A stretch of 64,000 nt of DNA from CAZAMB01 sp964501365 (GTDB lineage Bacteria; Planctomycetota; Phycisphaerae; UBA1845): positions 124,001-188,000 of the forward strand of contig CAZCST010000016.1 of the NCBI GenBank assembly GCA_964501365.1. Reading direction: 5' to 3'. The notes beneath the pieces were generated by a model that did not search any database, was not told where the DNA came from, and saw nothing but the letters and a program-made list of their open reading frames with translations. The position numbers and the translations under genes were made by a program. Of the stretch, positions 42,073 to 51,244 are shown one piece after another; position 1 is the first letter of the stretch, and every line of letters begins with the position of its first letter.

Positions 42073-43464
42073 CTACGGGCAGCTTTGCATCGTGAACGGA
42101 TAGGGTTTGCCCTTGAAGGCGTCAATGCAAATCGAAATATCGGAAAAGTCCACGTCTGCGGCCATGTTGGGAATGGCAGGTTGCAGTTTGGTCCGCACCT
42201 TGCTGAGCGCGGCGGGCTGATTCTTGAACTTATCCACCAGCGCTGCGGCATCGCCGAGGTCGGGCTGCGTGGGGCCGCCGGGCACGGCGAACGGAATCTG
42301 TACGTCTCCCCACCGCGCCGTCGAAATCTCCAAGGGAGTCGAAACGTTGGTGCAGGTTGGTTCCAGATTCATGCAATTCAGTCCAAACGTCCGCACACTC
42401 AGTGTGGAACTGGGCACGACTTCGCTGCCGACAATGTGAATCGGCCCGACCGTGGACCAATCCATGTAGTGCGGGGTGCATTGCAGGGTGGACGCCCAGA
42501 AGGTGGAGGGATTCGCAACGGACTCGACGTATTGAACCGGCGGCCCCAACCAGCGATGCTGGCCTTCAAAGGAAGAAAAATCAGCCACCGATCCGCCCGA
42601 ATACGGCGGGTCGGGATGGTGAAGCGAATCGAGCGTGACCCGGACGGCAAACGGCTCGACGACGGGCGTCTGCGGGACAAATTCCACTCCTGTGCTTCGT
42701 GCAGCGGGCGCCGCCTCGGGGTTGGAACTTGCGACTGGTGCGGGTGGAATTCGAGCCTGGATCTTGATGTGGGCAGGTTCGATGACGCCCGACCCACCCC
42801 AGTCTGCCGCAATTTCATGGAGAGAATACGTACCGGAGAGGCCCGACTGGAACCGAAGTGTGATTGTGCTCGCAGGCGATAGTTCAATGTTGTATGATCC
42901 AGCCGCGTCCGCAGGAATTTCCAAAACGATGGTGCCAGTGTATCGAATTGAGTTCCCCAGTATGGTGCAATCCGACGAATCACCAAAACCTACCGAAGGG
43001 TCGCACGAGCTGTCCGAAACTCCGCCGGCGCTTTGACAGGGCGAGGCAAAAATGAAGTTCGACCGATGGATGTCCGGAAAAATAGCCTGGCATTGGTTGT
43101 TGGTACAGGCTGATCCCGGTGTTCCAAACGCCGCGGCACAGTCCGCGTCTTCGTTGCAAGAAACCTCGGCAAGTCGCAGATCAGCGCCCAGGCCATTGGT
43201 GAAGCTGGCGCAGTCAATATCGACCCAATAATCAATCACCGTCCAAAACCACGAGTTTCCCATCCTCAGTTCGAGAGTGAGGGTTTGGGGTAGGTCAGTA
43301 GGTTGAAAAACCAAAGTGTTGCCATTCTGTGTTCGCGGTCCGCTCGAATGGACCGCTACAAAAAAAACGTCCCAACCCGCTTCAGCAGCCGGCATAGAAC
43401 AACTCAAACCGACCGCAACAAGAACGAACCGGACTATTTTCGGAAACTTGAACGTGTTGGACAT
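42073..43464 (-). CDS. Secreted protein with SLHHP/FKG C-terminal module
   Basis: ATG 43464 follows GAGGAGAAAACC; signal peptide MSNTFKFPKIVRFVLVAVGLSCSMPAAEA. The first 240 residues are an unclassified beta domain with Cys pairs (SCNEDADCAAAFGTPGSACT). The last 210 residues (VRVTLDSLHHPDPPYSGG, HRWLGPPVQYVES, STLQCTPHYMDWSTVGPIHI, LGDAAALVDKFKNQP, CIDAFKGKPYPFTMQSCP) match the end of the subtilase at 15062-18178 along their whole length. The last 60 residues have the two-part DKFKN/DAFKG pattern of a dockerin-like pair. Probably an extracellular binding module shared by several secreted proteins. Confidence 0.78.
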   Translation of the reverse strand: MSNTFKFPKIVRFVLVAVGLSCSMPAAEAGWDVFFVAVHSSGPRTQNGNTLVFQPTDLPQTLTLELRMGNSWFWTVIDYWVDIDCASFTNGLGADLRLAEVSCNEDADCAAAFGTPGSACTNNQCQAIFPDIHRSNFIFASPCQSAGGVSDSSCDPSVGFGDSSDCTILGNSIRYTGTIVLEIPADAAGSYNIELSPASTITLRFQSGLSGTYSLHEIAADWGGSGVIEPAHIKIQARIPPAPVASSNPEAAPAARSTGVEFVPQTPVVEPFAVRVTLDSLHHPDPPYSGGSVADFSSFEGQHRWLGPPVQYVESVANPSTFWASTLQCTPHYMDWSTVGPIHIVGSEVVPSSTLSVRTFGLNCMNLEPTCTNVSTPLEISTARWGDVQIPFAVPGGPTQPDLGDAAALVDKFKNQPAALSKVRTKLQPAIPNMAADVDFSDISICIDAFKGKPYPFTMQSCP

Positions 43465-43693
43465 GTTGGTTTTCTCCTCGACCAAGTGCGATGAGTGTCA
43501 AAATTCTACCAGAAAAACGGAAATGTGCAACGTGAATTCTTCTGACAGATATGGAATGCGCCCCTTAATTTGCGAGTTTCAACTGCGTCACCCAATTGGT
43601 GTGCAGTTACGGTTGAGAATGGCAACGTCGTCGATGCGCGGGTAGAGATGGGATCGGCGTACATCTTGCCGTCTGTCTGGCTACAATCAAGCA

Positions 43694-45079
43694 ATGGACG
43701 CGGAGTGTCTGGAAAAGCTGCGGGGGCTGATTGCCGCCTTCCCCAAATCGCCCGGCGTGTACCTGATGAAGGACGCCGAGGAGCGGGTGTTGTACGTGGG
43801 CAAGGCCAAGGACCTGCGCGCCCGCGTCACCAGCTATTTCCAGCCGTCGGCCGATCTGCTCAACACACGCGGGCCGGATATCTGCCGCATGGTGGATAAG
43901 GTCCGGACCATCGACTTCATCGAGTGCGAAAGCGAAGTGGACGCGCTGCTCAAGGAGGCCCGGCTCATCAAGGATGTCCAGCCGCCGCACAACGCGCTGC
44001 TCAAGGACGACAAGACGTTCCCTTATATCGAAATTACGACCAGCGACGATTTTCCGGCGGTGTACGTCACGCGCAAGCCGCGACTCAAAGGCAGCAAGCT
44101 CTATGGTCCGTTCACGTCGGCGGCGTCGGTGCGCGATGCGGTCAACGCGCTGCAACGCGTGTTCAAGTTTCGCACCTGTGAACTGGAGATCACGGAAGGC
44201 GACGAATCGCGCAAGTTCTTCCGCCCGTGTCTGCTTCATGCAATCAAGCAATGCACCGCGCCCTGCGCCGCGCTGATTTCGCAGGACGATTACGCGAAGG
44301 ACGTGGACCGGCTGAAGAAGTTTCTGGCCAGCAAGCGGCAAACGCTGGTGCGGCAGATGCAGAAGGAAATGGAGGCCGCGTCGAAGGAGAAGCGCTACGA
44401 GGAGGCGGCCACGCTGCGCGACCGGCTCAAGGCAATTCAGTCGCTGGCGCTGCAGGGTGATGTCAACGAGGACGTGCAGCCGGAAGTATTCTATACCGAT
44501 CCGCGCCGCGGGCTGGAGAAAATTGCGGAGTTGCTGGGGCTGGAATCGCCGCCCCGCGCGATGGAGTGCATCGATATCGCGCATTTGCAGGGCGAGGCGA
44601 CGGTGGGGTCGCTGGTTTGCTTCATTGACGGCCGGCCGTTCAAGAGTGGATATCGTCGATTCCGCATTGGCACTGTCGCGGGCGTGGACGACTACGCCGC
44701 CATCCGCGAGGTCATTTCGCGGCGATATCGATATGCGGCAGAAGGCGAAGAGCTATTCCCCGATGTCATTCTGATCGATGGTGGACTGGGCCAGTTGCAC
44801 GCGGGAATGGAAGTCTTTGCGGAGATGAATGTCAGACCGCCGATGGTGATTTCGCTGGCCAAGCGCGAGGAGGAGATTTACGTTCAGGCTCGCTCAGCGC
44901 CGGTACGACTGGCCCGCAACAACGACGCGCTGCGAATCTTTCAGCAAATGCGCGACGAGGCCCACCGCTTCGCCCAGGCCTATCACCACACGTTGCGAAA
45001 GAAGCAGACGTTTGGTGAGGACCGCATGCCGCCGAAACGGCCGAGAAGAAAAGTGTTTCCGAAGCACAATGAGGAATAG
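43694..45079 (+). CDS. uvrC: Short UvrC-type excinuclease subunit
   Basis: UvrC makes the two incisions of nucleotide excision repair. Present: GIY-YIG domain (GVYLMKDAEERVLYVGKAKDLRARV, residues about 20-44), Cys-bearing CLLHAIKQCTAPC, a UVR motif (EMEAASKEKRYEEAATLRDRL, about 225-245), and the RNase H-like nuclease with AMECIDIAHLQGEATVGSLV, DVILIDGGLGQLHAG and MRDEAHRFAQAYHHTLR. Missing are the linker that usually lies between UVR and nuclease domains and the whole C-terminal helix-hairpin-helix region; it ends after 461 aa against about 600. The end is basic (PKRPRRKVFPKHNEE). No frameshift was found after the stop. Confidence 0.9.
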   Translation: MDAECLEKLRGLIAAFPKSPGVYLMKDAEERVLYVGKAKDLRARVTSYFQPSADLLNTRGPDICRMVDKVRTIDFIECESEVDALLKEARLIKDVQPPHNALLKDDKTFPYIEITTSDDFPAVYVTRKPRLKGSKLYGPFTSAASVRDAVNALQRVFKFRTCELEITEGDESRKFFRPCLLHAIKQCTAPCAALISQDDYAKDVDRLKKFLASKRQTLVRQMQKEMEAASKEKRYEEAATLRDRLKAIQSLALQGDVNEDVQPEVFYTDPRRGLEKIAELLGLESPPRAMECIDIAHLQGEATVGSLVCFIDGRPFKSGYRRFRIGTVAGVDDYAAIREVISRRYRYAAEGEELFPDVILIDGGLGQLHAGMEVFAEMNVRPPMVISLAKREEEIYVQARSAPVRLARNNDALRIFQQMRDEAHRFAQAYHHTLRKKQTFGEDRMPPKRPRRKVFPKHNEE

Positions 45080-45184
45080 AGTTTCGCATGCAAGGATTTG
45101 CGACCGTTGTTGTCGAACAAATTCGTACCGATTATATAAGGCTGGTTTCGACCACTGTAAGCCTTTCTTGACCGAAGTGTGACT

Positions 45185-45742
45185 ATGCCCGTGGATCTTA
45201 TTCAACCCGCAATGATCGTAGCGGGAATCATTCTGTTTTTCGTTATTCTCGGTAGCTTCAAAATTCTTCCGGGTGGTCGTCGCCTAAGACGCGTTGCACT
45301 AACTTTGCTCATTCTTTGCATGGTTGCGTATGTCAGACTCTACCATTTTGCTCAAATCTGGTATGGGTGGGGCGCGAGTCGGGGAGATGCATATTCAGAA
45401 TACATGTTGGGTAGCAGTTATATGCTCTATTCCCACGGAGCTCCGTTTAATCCCCATAAGGGGTTCGCGCTCATTGAGAAAGCGGCGGAAAAGGAATATG
45501 TGCCGGCACAACTACAATTGGCCGCCAGGTTGGTGAGCTCGGGGCCGCTAAACACTGAGCGAGACATCAAGAATTGCCAAGAGGGATTACGCTGGGCTCG
45601 CCGCGCTCAATCCAATGGCTCAACAGAAGCCGCACTCGTCATTCCTTTTATCGAAGACAAGATCAGCGGCAAGATTGATTATCTTTCTGGCGAGCCAAAT
45701 GAGATTGTAATGCGTTGGTACAAGCACCCGTGGTCTTGGTAG
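45185..45742 (+). CDS. Membrane protein with Sel1-like repeat
   Basis: Two N-terminal hydrophobic helices (MIVAGIILFFVILG and VALTLLILCMVAYVRL) anchor a soluble part with a Sel1-like tetratricopeptide segment (GASRGDAYSEYMLGSSYMLYSHGA and a second helix pair KAAEKEYVPAQLQLAARLVS). It is AT-richer than its neighbours. Ribosome-binding site is weak; ATG 45185 used. Function unknown. It is alone on the strand between uvrC and the convergent mazG-like gene. Confidence 0.6.
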   Translation: MPVDLIQPAMIVAGIILFFVILGSFKILPGGRRLRRVALTLLILCMVAYVRLYHFAQIWYGWGASRGDAYSEYMLGSSYMLYSHGAPFNPHKGFALIEKAAEKEYVPAQLQLAARLVSSGPLNTERDIKNCQEGLRWARRAQSNGSTEAALVIPFIEDKISGKIDYLSGEPNEIVMRWYKHPWSW

Positions 45743-45777
45743 CCAATTCTGCGGCTCTCAATGTGCAATTCAATCTG

Positions 45778-46071
45778 CTACTGCTTGGAGTTGCAGGTGC
45801 AAACCAGCTTTCCACACCCCGGACAGCCTTGGCCGTACTTGGATTCGAGCGCGGCCGTCAGATCGATATCATTGATATTGGCGAGCGTCACGAGCCAGGC
45901 CACGACGTCCGCGAATTCGCCGTTCCTTTCTTCCTGAGTGCCTTCGCGCAGCGCTGTCGCCAGTTCGCCAATTTCCTCCATCAACCATAAAAACGTGGCC
46001 GGAGTGCCCCGCGCGCGATCCTTGTCAGAGTACATCTTCTCGATGAGCGCTTGTAGGTCACGAATTTCCAT
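45778..46071 (-). CDS. MazG-like nucleotide pyrophosphohydrolase with CxxC tail
   Basis: 97-aa all-alpha NTP pyrophosphatase: the metal-binding pairs appear as LMEEIGELATAL (residues 30-41) and EFADVVAWLVTL (53-64). Such proteins hydrolyse (d)NTPs to monophosphates in the cytosol. The C-terminus is extended by GQGCPGCGKLVCTCNSKQ, a Cys-rich tail of two CxxC-like pairs that could bind zinc and is not part of the basic fold. It is 40 bases before the epimerase gene on the same strand, so they may form an operon. Confidence 0.85.
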   Translation of the reverse strand: MEIRDLQALIEKMYSDKDRARGTPATFLWLMEEIGELATALREGTQEERNGEFADVVAWLVTLANINDIDLTAALESKYGQGCPGCGKLVCTCNSKQ

Positions 46072-46078
46072 TTGCTAT

Positions 46079-46110
46079 CCACAGAGGTCACAGAAGACAC
46101 AGAGAAAGGC
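46079..46110. repeat. CCACAGAGG repeat fragment
   Basis: CCACAGAGGTCACAGAAGAC ACAGAGAAAGG is a half-copy of the CAGAG-type intergenic repeat whose full inverted form is at 38911-39032. Confidence 0.55.
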
Positions 46111-46111
46111 G

Positions 46112-47050
46112 CTAAGACTTCAAGTTCTTGTAGAAGTTGATGGATTTCTGCAGTCCCTCGTCGAATCCAATCTTGGGAGTGAAGTTCAACAGCTTGCGCG
46201 CGAGTCGGATATCGGCGCACGAGTGGCGCACGTCGCCCGCGCGCGGCGCAACATATTTCGGTTTGATGTTTGTGCCCAGCGATCGGTTGATCGCGGCGAT
46301 TGTTTCATTGATCGTGATCTCTCCTCCGCAGGCGAGGTTGACTACCGCCCCGCCGGTGCGATCCGCCTTCATCGCCAGCATGTTTCCGTCCACCACATTA
46401 TCGATGTAGGTGAAATCGCGCGACTGCTCTCCGTCGCCGTACACCGTGGGCGACTCGCCGCGAAGAATCGCGGTCACGAATGCCGGGATGGCCGCCGCGT
46501 ACTGGCTGGCCGGGTCCTGACGCGCTCCAAACACGTTGAAGTACCGCAGCGTGATCGAATCGATCCCGAAACAACTGGCGAACACACTGCAATAGTATTC
46601 CCCGGTGAGCTTTTGCACCGCATAGGGGCTAAGCGGCTGCGGAATGATTCCTTCGTGCTTGGGCGATTCCGCCGAGTCGCCGTACACCGAACTGCTGCCC
46701 GCATAAATCACGCGCCGGACTTTGGCCTCCGCGGCCGCCACCAGCAGGTTAAACATCCCGTTGATGTTGATGTCATGGCTCGTCTGCGGATCGTCGATGG
46801 ACTTGGGCACCGACCCCATCGCGGCCTCATGGAAGACAAATTCCACTCCCCGGCACGCCTTCGCGCACGCCGCCGAGTCCCGCAAATCCGCCTCCAGCAG
46901 CTCGACCTTGCTCCCCAGGTGCGACAGATTCTTACGGTGCCCGGTCGATAAGTTGTCGATTACACGGACTTTATGACCCAGCTCGACCAGCCGCGTCGCC
47001 AGGTGCGACCCAATGAACCCCGCCCCGCCCGTCACCAAAACTCCGGCCAT
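46112..47050 (-). CDS. NAD-dependent UDP-sugar 4-epimerase/dehydratase
   Basis: Extended short-chain dehydrogenase: VLVTGGAGFIGSHLA at the N-terminus binds NAD, the catalytic Tyr-Lys are in SPYAVQKLTGEY, and the Ser in YAGSSSVYGDS. The substrate-binding part (RYFNVFGARQDPASQYAAAIPAF and GDGEQSRDFTYIDNVV) is that of the WbpP/GalE group (UDP-GlcNAc or UDP-Glc 4-epimerases). 312 aa is full length. Cytosolic; makes a sugar for lipopolysaccharide or other glycans. The exact substrate is not decided. Confidence 0.88.
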   Translation of the reverse strand: MAGVLVTGGAGFIGSHLATRLVELGHKVRVIDNLSTGHRKNLSHLGSKVELLEADLRDSAACAKACRGVEFVFHEAAMGSVPKSIDDPQTSHDININGMFNLLVAAAEAKVRRVIYAGSSSVYGDSAESPKHEGIIPQPLSPYAVQKLTGEYYCSVFASCFGIDSITLRYFNVFGARQDPASQYAAAIPAFVTAILRGESPTVYGDGEQSRDFTYIDNVVDGNMLAMKADRTGGAVVNLACGGEITINETIAAINRSLGTNIKPKYVAPRAGDVRHSCADIRLARKLLNFTPKIGFDEGLQKSINFYKNLKS

Positions 47051-47269
47051 GCAGCATCCTTTCCGCTAGAGACTTCCGATTTCATTACCTATTCGATTCG
47101 ATCGTGTCTAACTTGGCAACCAGGTTGGAAGAAGTGGCCCCAGGAAATGAAGCTTTTGACCTGAATTGACCATAGAATAGCTCTGCGAGCCGCGAACTTC
47201 CGTTCGCGCGGGCGCTGGAACGGGAAGGTCCTCGTCCGAACCCAATAAGTAACACAGGAGAATCGTCCA

Positions 47270-48994
47270 ATGACATCGAAGTTCAGGAATACGATCGTAA
47301 TGGTCGGCGTCGTCGCGGCGACAGCTGCGCGAGTCGTCACTGCGCAGTACGTCGAGCGGACCATCGAGACTGTCCGCACAACCGAAGTGCAGGTCCTTAC
47401 CAGCGGGCCCGTCCACGAGGCCTTCGCGGAAACCATCGTGAACGATCCGGAGCCGGACCTGGTCATCGTTCAATATCCTCCGGAACCCATCGCCGAAGAT
47501 CCGCCCGACGAAATTCCCGATGGACCGAACATGACATGGATTCCCGGCTACTGGGCCTGGGATGACGACCGCAATGACTTTCTCTGGGTGAGTGGCATTT
47601 GGCGATCTGTGCCTCCGGGCCGAAGCTACATCCCGGGGTTCTGGTCGCGGAGCGCCTACGGCTTCCAATGGTCATCGGGCTTCTGGGTCGATTCTGACGC
47701 CACCGATATTGAATATCTGCCGGAGCCTCCCGACCCGGTGGAGGCCGGTCCGCCCCCGCCTTCTCCCTCGCCGAACTTGATCTGGACGTCCGGCATCTGG
47801 ACGTGGGATCAGGACCGCTACGCATGGCGTCCGGGCCACTGGGTGGAGGCCAGCCCGAACTGGATGTGGATTCCCGCTCACTACGTCTGGAGTCCGCGCG
47901 GTTACGTATTCGTTGACGGTTATTGGGATTTTCCGGTCGAGGACCGGGGCGTACTCTTCGCACCCGTCTATATCAGCCCGGTCGTTCGCATGAACCGCAC
48001 GTATGTGTACGCTCCCGCCACGGTGATTGACCTCGATGTCTTCACCGACCACCTGTTCGTGCGCCCGCGGTACAGCCACTATTACTTCGGTGACTATTAT
48101 GCCGCGACGTATATTGATAGAGGCATCTATCCGTGGTTCTCCGTTCAGGCCCGTCGCGTTGCGTATGATCCGATTTACGCACAGCGCTGCTGGCGTCATC
48201 GCGACGAGCCGGATTGGCGGCGCAGTGTCGAAGTTTCGTATGACCGCCGCCGCGACGACGTGCGCCAGCGACCGCCGCGTACACTCGATGTTCAACTTCA
48301 CATGGGCGACAGAGGCGAAGTGGCCGTCAAGGGCTTCATCGTCGCCAAGACGCTGCAGCAAGTGGCTCAGGCCAACCGCGCTCGCTTTCGCACCGTGAGT
48401 CAATCGGAACGCGAAGTGAATGTGCAAAAGGCCCGTGCGGCCAGCAAGACCAGCGAAGAGCGCAAGTCGATTGAATCGCGGGACACAGATACCTCTCCGG
48501 AACCAGCCAAGCGTACGGCCCCGGTTCGTGCGAAACTGCCTCCGCCGACTGTGACCGCAAAGAAGGAGACTCCGACCAACAAGGCCCCGGCACCCAAGAA
48601 ACCGGAAGCCACTGCTGTCGATCGAACGGTTCAGCCCAAGCCCAAGCCAAAGGTGCAGCGCGTGACGCCGACCCAGCCTGCGACAGTGCAGCCTGTTCAG
48701 CCGCAACCCTCGCCGACTCCTGCCGCGAGGCCGGATTCTCCGGCGCCTCCGCCGGCCGCGAAGCCTGTCGCTCCGCCGCAGCCGGCCACGCGAGTTGCGC
48801 CGACTGCGAAGCCGCAACCCGATAGGCCCGACAGTGACGCCAATAAGGCGCCTGCGAATCCGACAACGTCCAAGGCTCCGGAAAAGAGTCCTCCGAAGAA
48901 TCCGCCGCCGGGCAAGTCCGGCAAGACGAAAAAAGACGACAAGGACAAAGATGACAACGATAACAAGGACAAGAAGGACAAGGACGACGATTGA
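47270..48994 (+). CDS. YXWGXW-repeat protein with Pro/Lys-rich and acidic tail
   Basis: A short N-terminal hydrophobic segment (NTIVMVGVVAATAARVVTA) is followed by repeats with a Y/W-x-W-G-x-W pattern: PGYWAWDDDRNDFLWVSGIW, PGFWSRSAYGFQWSSGFW, SGIWTWDQDRYAWRPGHW and PAHYVWSPRGYVFVDGYW (residues about 85-220). A YYF-rich part follows. From about residue 390 the chain is Ala/Pro/Lys low complexity, ending in a Lys/Asp run (KDDKDKDDNDNKDKKDKDDD). Exported and probably attached to the envelope. No function is known for this repeat family. Confidence 0.78.
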   Translation: MTSKFRNTIVMVGVVAATAARVVTAQYVERTIETVRTTEVQVLTSGPVHEAFAETIVNDPEPDLVIVQYPPEPIAEDPPDEIPDGPNMTWIPGYWAWDDDRNDFLWVSGIWRSVPPGRSYIPGFWSRSAYGFQWSSGFWVDSDATDIEYLPEPPDPVEAGPPPPSPSPNLIWTSGIWTWDQDRYAWRPGHWVEASPNWMWIPAHYVWSPRGYVFVDGYWDFPVEDRGVLFAPVYISPVVRMNRTYVYAPATVIDLDVFTDHLFVRPRYSHYYFGDYYAATYIDRGIYPWFSVQARRVAYDPIYAQRCWRHRDEPDWRRSVEVSYDRRRDDVRQRPPRTLDVQLHMGDRGEVAVKGFIVAKTLQQVAQANRARFRTVSQSEREVNVQKARAASKTSEERKSIESRDTDTSPEPAKRTAPVRAKLPPPTVTAKKETPTNKAPAPKKPEATAVDRTVQPKPKPKVQRVTPTQPATVQPVQPQPSPTPAARPDSPAPPPAAKPVAPPQPATRVAPTAKPQPDRPDSDANKAPANPTTSKAPEKSPPKNPPPGKSGKTKKDDKDKDDNDNKDKKDKDDD

Positions 48995-49135
48995 CGAGGG
49001 GCGGCGGAACGTGCAACCCTGACAACGTCGTCACGACTACGCAAGACCATCAACGCGCGGTAAAGTCAGCGAAATTGTCGCTGGCTTTGCCGCGTTTTTT
49101 GTAAGTGCCGCGTAGAACGAGCTGAGAATTTCGAT

Positions 49136-50272
49136 ATGAAGAAGCGAGCCGTTGTACTGGGTTGCGGATTGATCGGCTCGACCATTTCGCGCGAACTGGC
49201 CGCCGACGAGCAATATGAGGTTATTGCGCTCGACGCTTCGCCGCAGAATCTCCAGCGGCTTTCCGGCATTTCGTGCATCACTCCCAAACAGGTCGATCTC
49301 AGCAAGCCCGAAGAACTTCAGGCCGCCATCGCACCTGCCGACGTTGTCGTCGGTGCCCTGCCCAGCAAGTTGGGGTTCGCCACGCTGGAGACCGTCATCC
49401 GCGCGAAAAAACCGTATTGCGATATCTCTTTCATGCCCCAGGACGTGCTCGCCCTCGACGCACTCGCGAAGGAAACCAAGGTGACCGCCGTCGTCGATTG
49501 CGGCGTCTCGCCGGGTCTCTCCAACATGATGGTCGCGCACGGAGCGGCCATGTTCGATCGAGCGGAGCGGGCCGAGATATACGTCGGCGGGCTGCCGCGA
49601 GCGCGTACCTGGCCCTACCAGTACAAGGCCCCGTTCGCGCCGTCCGACGTGATCGAGGAGTACACGCGCCCGGCCCGCTTCCGCGAGAACGGCAGAGTCG
49701 TCGTGCGGCCCGCGCTCTCGGAGCCGGAGCTGATGGACTTCGCCGGCGTGGGCACGCTCGAGGCCTTCAACACCGACGGCCTGCGAAGCCTGCTCGCCAC
49801 GCTCGACATCCCCAACATGAAGGAAAAGACGCTTCGCTATCCGGGCCACATCGAGTTGATGCGTGTGCTGCGCGAGACCGGCTTCTTCGGGGAGGAAGCA
49901 ATTGACGTGCTCGGCCAGAAGGTCCGCCCGCTGGACGTGACCTCGGCCCTGCTTTTCCCGAAGTGGAAGGCCGAGCCCGGCGAGGCGGAATTCACCGTCC
50001 TGCGCGTCATCGTCGAAGGGGAGAAAGGCGGAAAGAAGTCGCGCGTCCAGTTTGATCTCTTCGACGAGAATGACTCTGTACGCGGCATGTCGTCCATGGC
50101 CCGCACCACCGGCTTCCCCTGCGTTATCGTCGCCAAAATGCTGGCACAGGGCCGCCTCGCGGCCCACGGCGTCCTGCCCCCCGAACTCATCGTCCGCCAA
50201 CACGGCGTCTTCGACCACGTCGTCGCGGAACTCAGCTCCCGCAATGTTAAGATCGGACAAGGCGGTCCGTGA
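49136..50272 (+). CDS. Saccharopine dehydrogenase-like oxidoreductase
   Basis: Rossmann start AVVLGCGLIGSTISRELA (5-22) and the family motifs DVVVGALPSKLG, CDISFMPQDVLAL, VDCGVSPGLSNMMV (about 120-134) and YPGHIELMRVLRETGFF (about 240-256) identify a saccharopine dehydrogenase/lysine 6-dehydrogenase-type enzyme. 378 aa. In other bacteria these reduce or oxidise amino acid and imine links (for example L-lysine or carboxynorspermidine). The substrate is not clear. Cytosolic, NAD(P)-dependent. Confidence 0.85.
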   Translation: MKKRAVVLGCGLIGSTISRELAADEQYEVIALDASPQNLQRLSGISCITPKQVDLSKPEELQAAIAPADVVVGALPSKLGFATLETVIRAKKPYCDISFMPQDVLALDALAKETKVTAVVDCGVSPGLSNMMVAHGAAMFDRAERAEIYVGGLPRARTWPYQYKAPFAPSDVIEEYTRPARFRENGRVVVRPALSEPELMDFAGVGTLEAFNTDGLRSLLATLDIPNMKEKTLRYPGHIELMRVLRETGFFGEEAIDVLGQKVRPLDVTSALLFPKWKAEPGEAEFTVLRVIVEGEKGGKKSRVQFDLFDENDSVRGMSSMARTTGFPCVIVAKMLAQGRLAAHGVLPPELIVRQHGVFDHVVAELSSRNVKIGQGGP

Positions 50273-50341
50273 TCAAATCGACATAATCATTTTTGAGAAT
50301 TGGTTTGGCTTTTGTTCAGGTGGTAGTTATTATTTACGTCT

Positions 50342-51241
50342 ATGACGGAACAAAAGGGATTGCAACTCTTCGGTGGCGACTGGACCGAAATAAAACTCGA
50401 TGTACTGGGGAAGTACCTCGCTGCCTATACGACGGCATTGAAAAGGACCCGATTCAAAAAACTTTACATCGATGCGTTCGCGGGCACAGGCTATCGAGAA
50501 CAACGCCTCAATGTGGACGAATCTGAAGCGTTTCTCTTCGAGGATGGTCTCGATGAGAATGAATCGCAACAGTTCTTGGAAGGCTCAGCACAAGTAGCGC
50601 TAAGAGTTGATCCGCCCTTCGACGGATACATTTTCGTTGAGAGCAAGGCAAAACGTGTAGACGAATTGGACAAGCTACGCACATTTTACCCTACGCGCTC
50701 GGACCGCATCGAAATTAGGCACAAAGAAGCTAACGAAGAAATTCAAAGGATTTGCTCTACGTGGGATCGGCGACGCAATCGTGCTGTACTCTTCCTTGAT
50801 CCATTTGGACTTCAAGTTGATTGGTCCACAGTTCAAGCTGTCGGAGCTACGGAATGTTTTGACACTTGGATTCTCTTCCCATTTTCCGTCAACCGATTAT
50901 TAACGAGGTCGCCTGAGAGCATTCCCCCGAAATGGTGTGATCGGCTGGATCGACTATTCGGCACACATTCTTGGTTCGAAGAATTCTACCAACGAACTCC
51001 AAGTGGCTTCTTTGACGAAAGAAATGATGTGAAACTCGAAAAACGCCGAATCAACCTGAAAGGATTGGGTGCATTCTACCACAAACGGCTACAAAGCGTT
51101 TTTACTTCAGTCGCTCCTACACCGTGCATCTTATCAAACAGCCGCCACGCACCTCTATTTCAGCTCATGTTTGCGGCAGGGGACAAAAAAGGTGCGCCAA
51201 TCGCAATGAGAATTGCCGAACATATCATTAGGGGTATCTAA
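50342..51241 (+). CDS. tcmP: Three-Cys-motif partner protein TcmP
   Basis: Matches the TcmP family by its beginning (FGGDWTEIKLDVLGKYLAAYTTAL), the Rossmann-like motif LYIDAFAGTGYRE (residues about 41-53), and AVLFLDPFGLQVDWSTV (about 150-166), where a DPFG segment takes the place of the DPPY-type motif of methyltransferases. 299 aa. Base composition is AT-richer than its neighbours. It ends 3 bases before the ATG of the three-Cys-motif gene, so the pair is translated together. The family always sits beside three-Cys-motif (Gp37/Gp68) genes; function is undetermined, with mobile-element or conflict roles suspected. No signal peptide. Confidence 0.88.
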   Translation: MTEQKGLQLFGGDWTEIKLDVLGKYLAAYTTALKRTRFKKLYIDAFAGTGYREQRLNVDESEAFLFEDGLDENESQQFLEGSAQVALRVDPPFDGYIFVESKAKRVDELDKLRTFYPTRSDRIEIRHKEANEEIQRICSTWDRRRNRAVLFLDPFGLQVDWSTVQAVGATECFDTWILFPFSVNRLLTRSPESIPPKWCDRLDRLFGTHSWFEEFYQRTPSGFFDERNDVKLEKRRINLKGLGAFYHKRLQSVFTSVAPTPCILSNSRHAPLFQLMFAAGDKKGAPIAMRIAEHIIRGI

Positions 51242-51244
51242 CCC

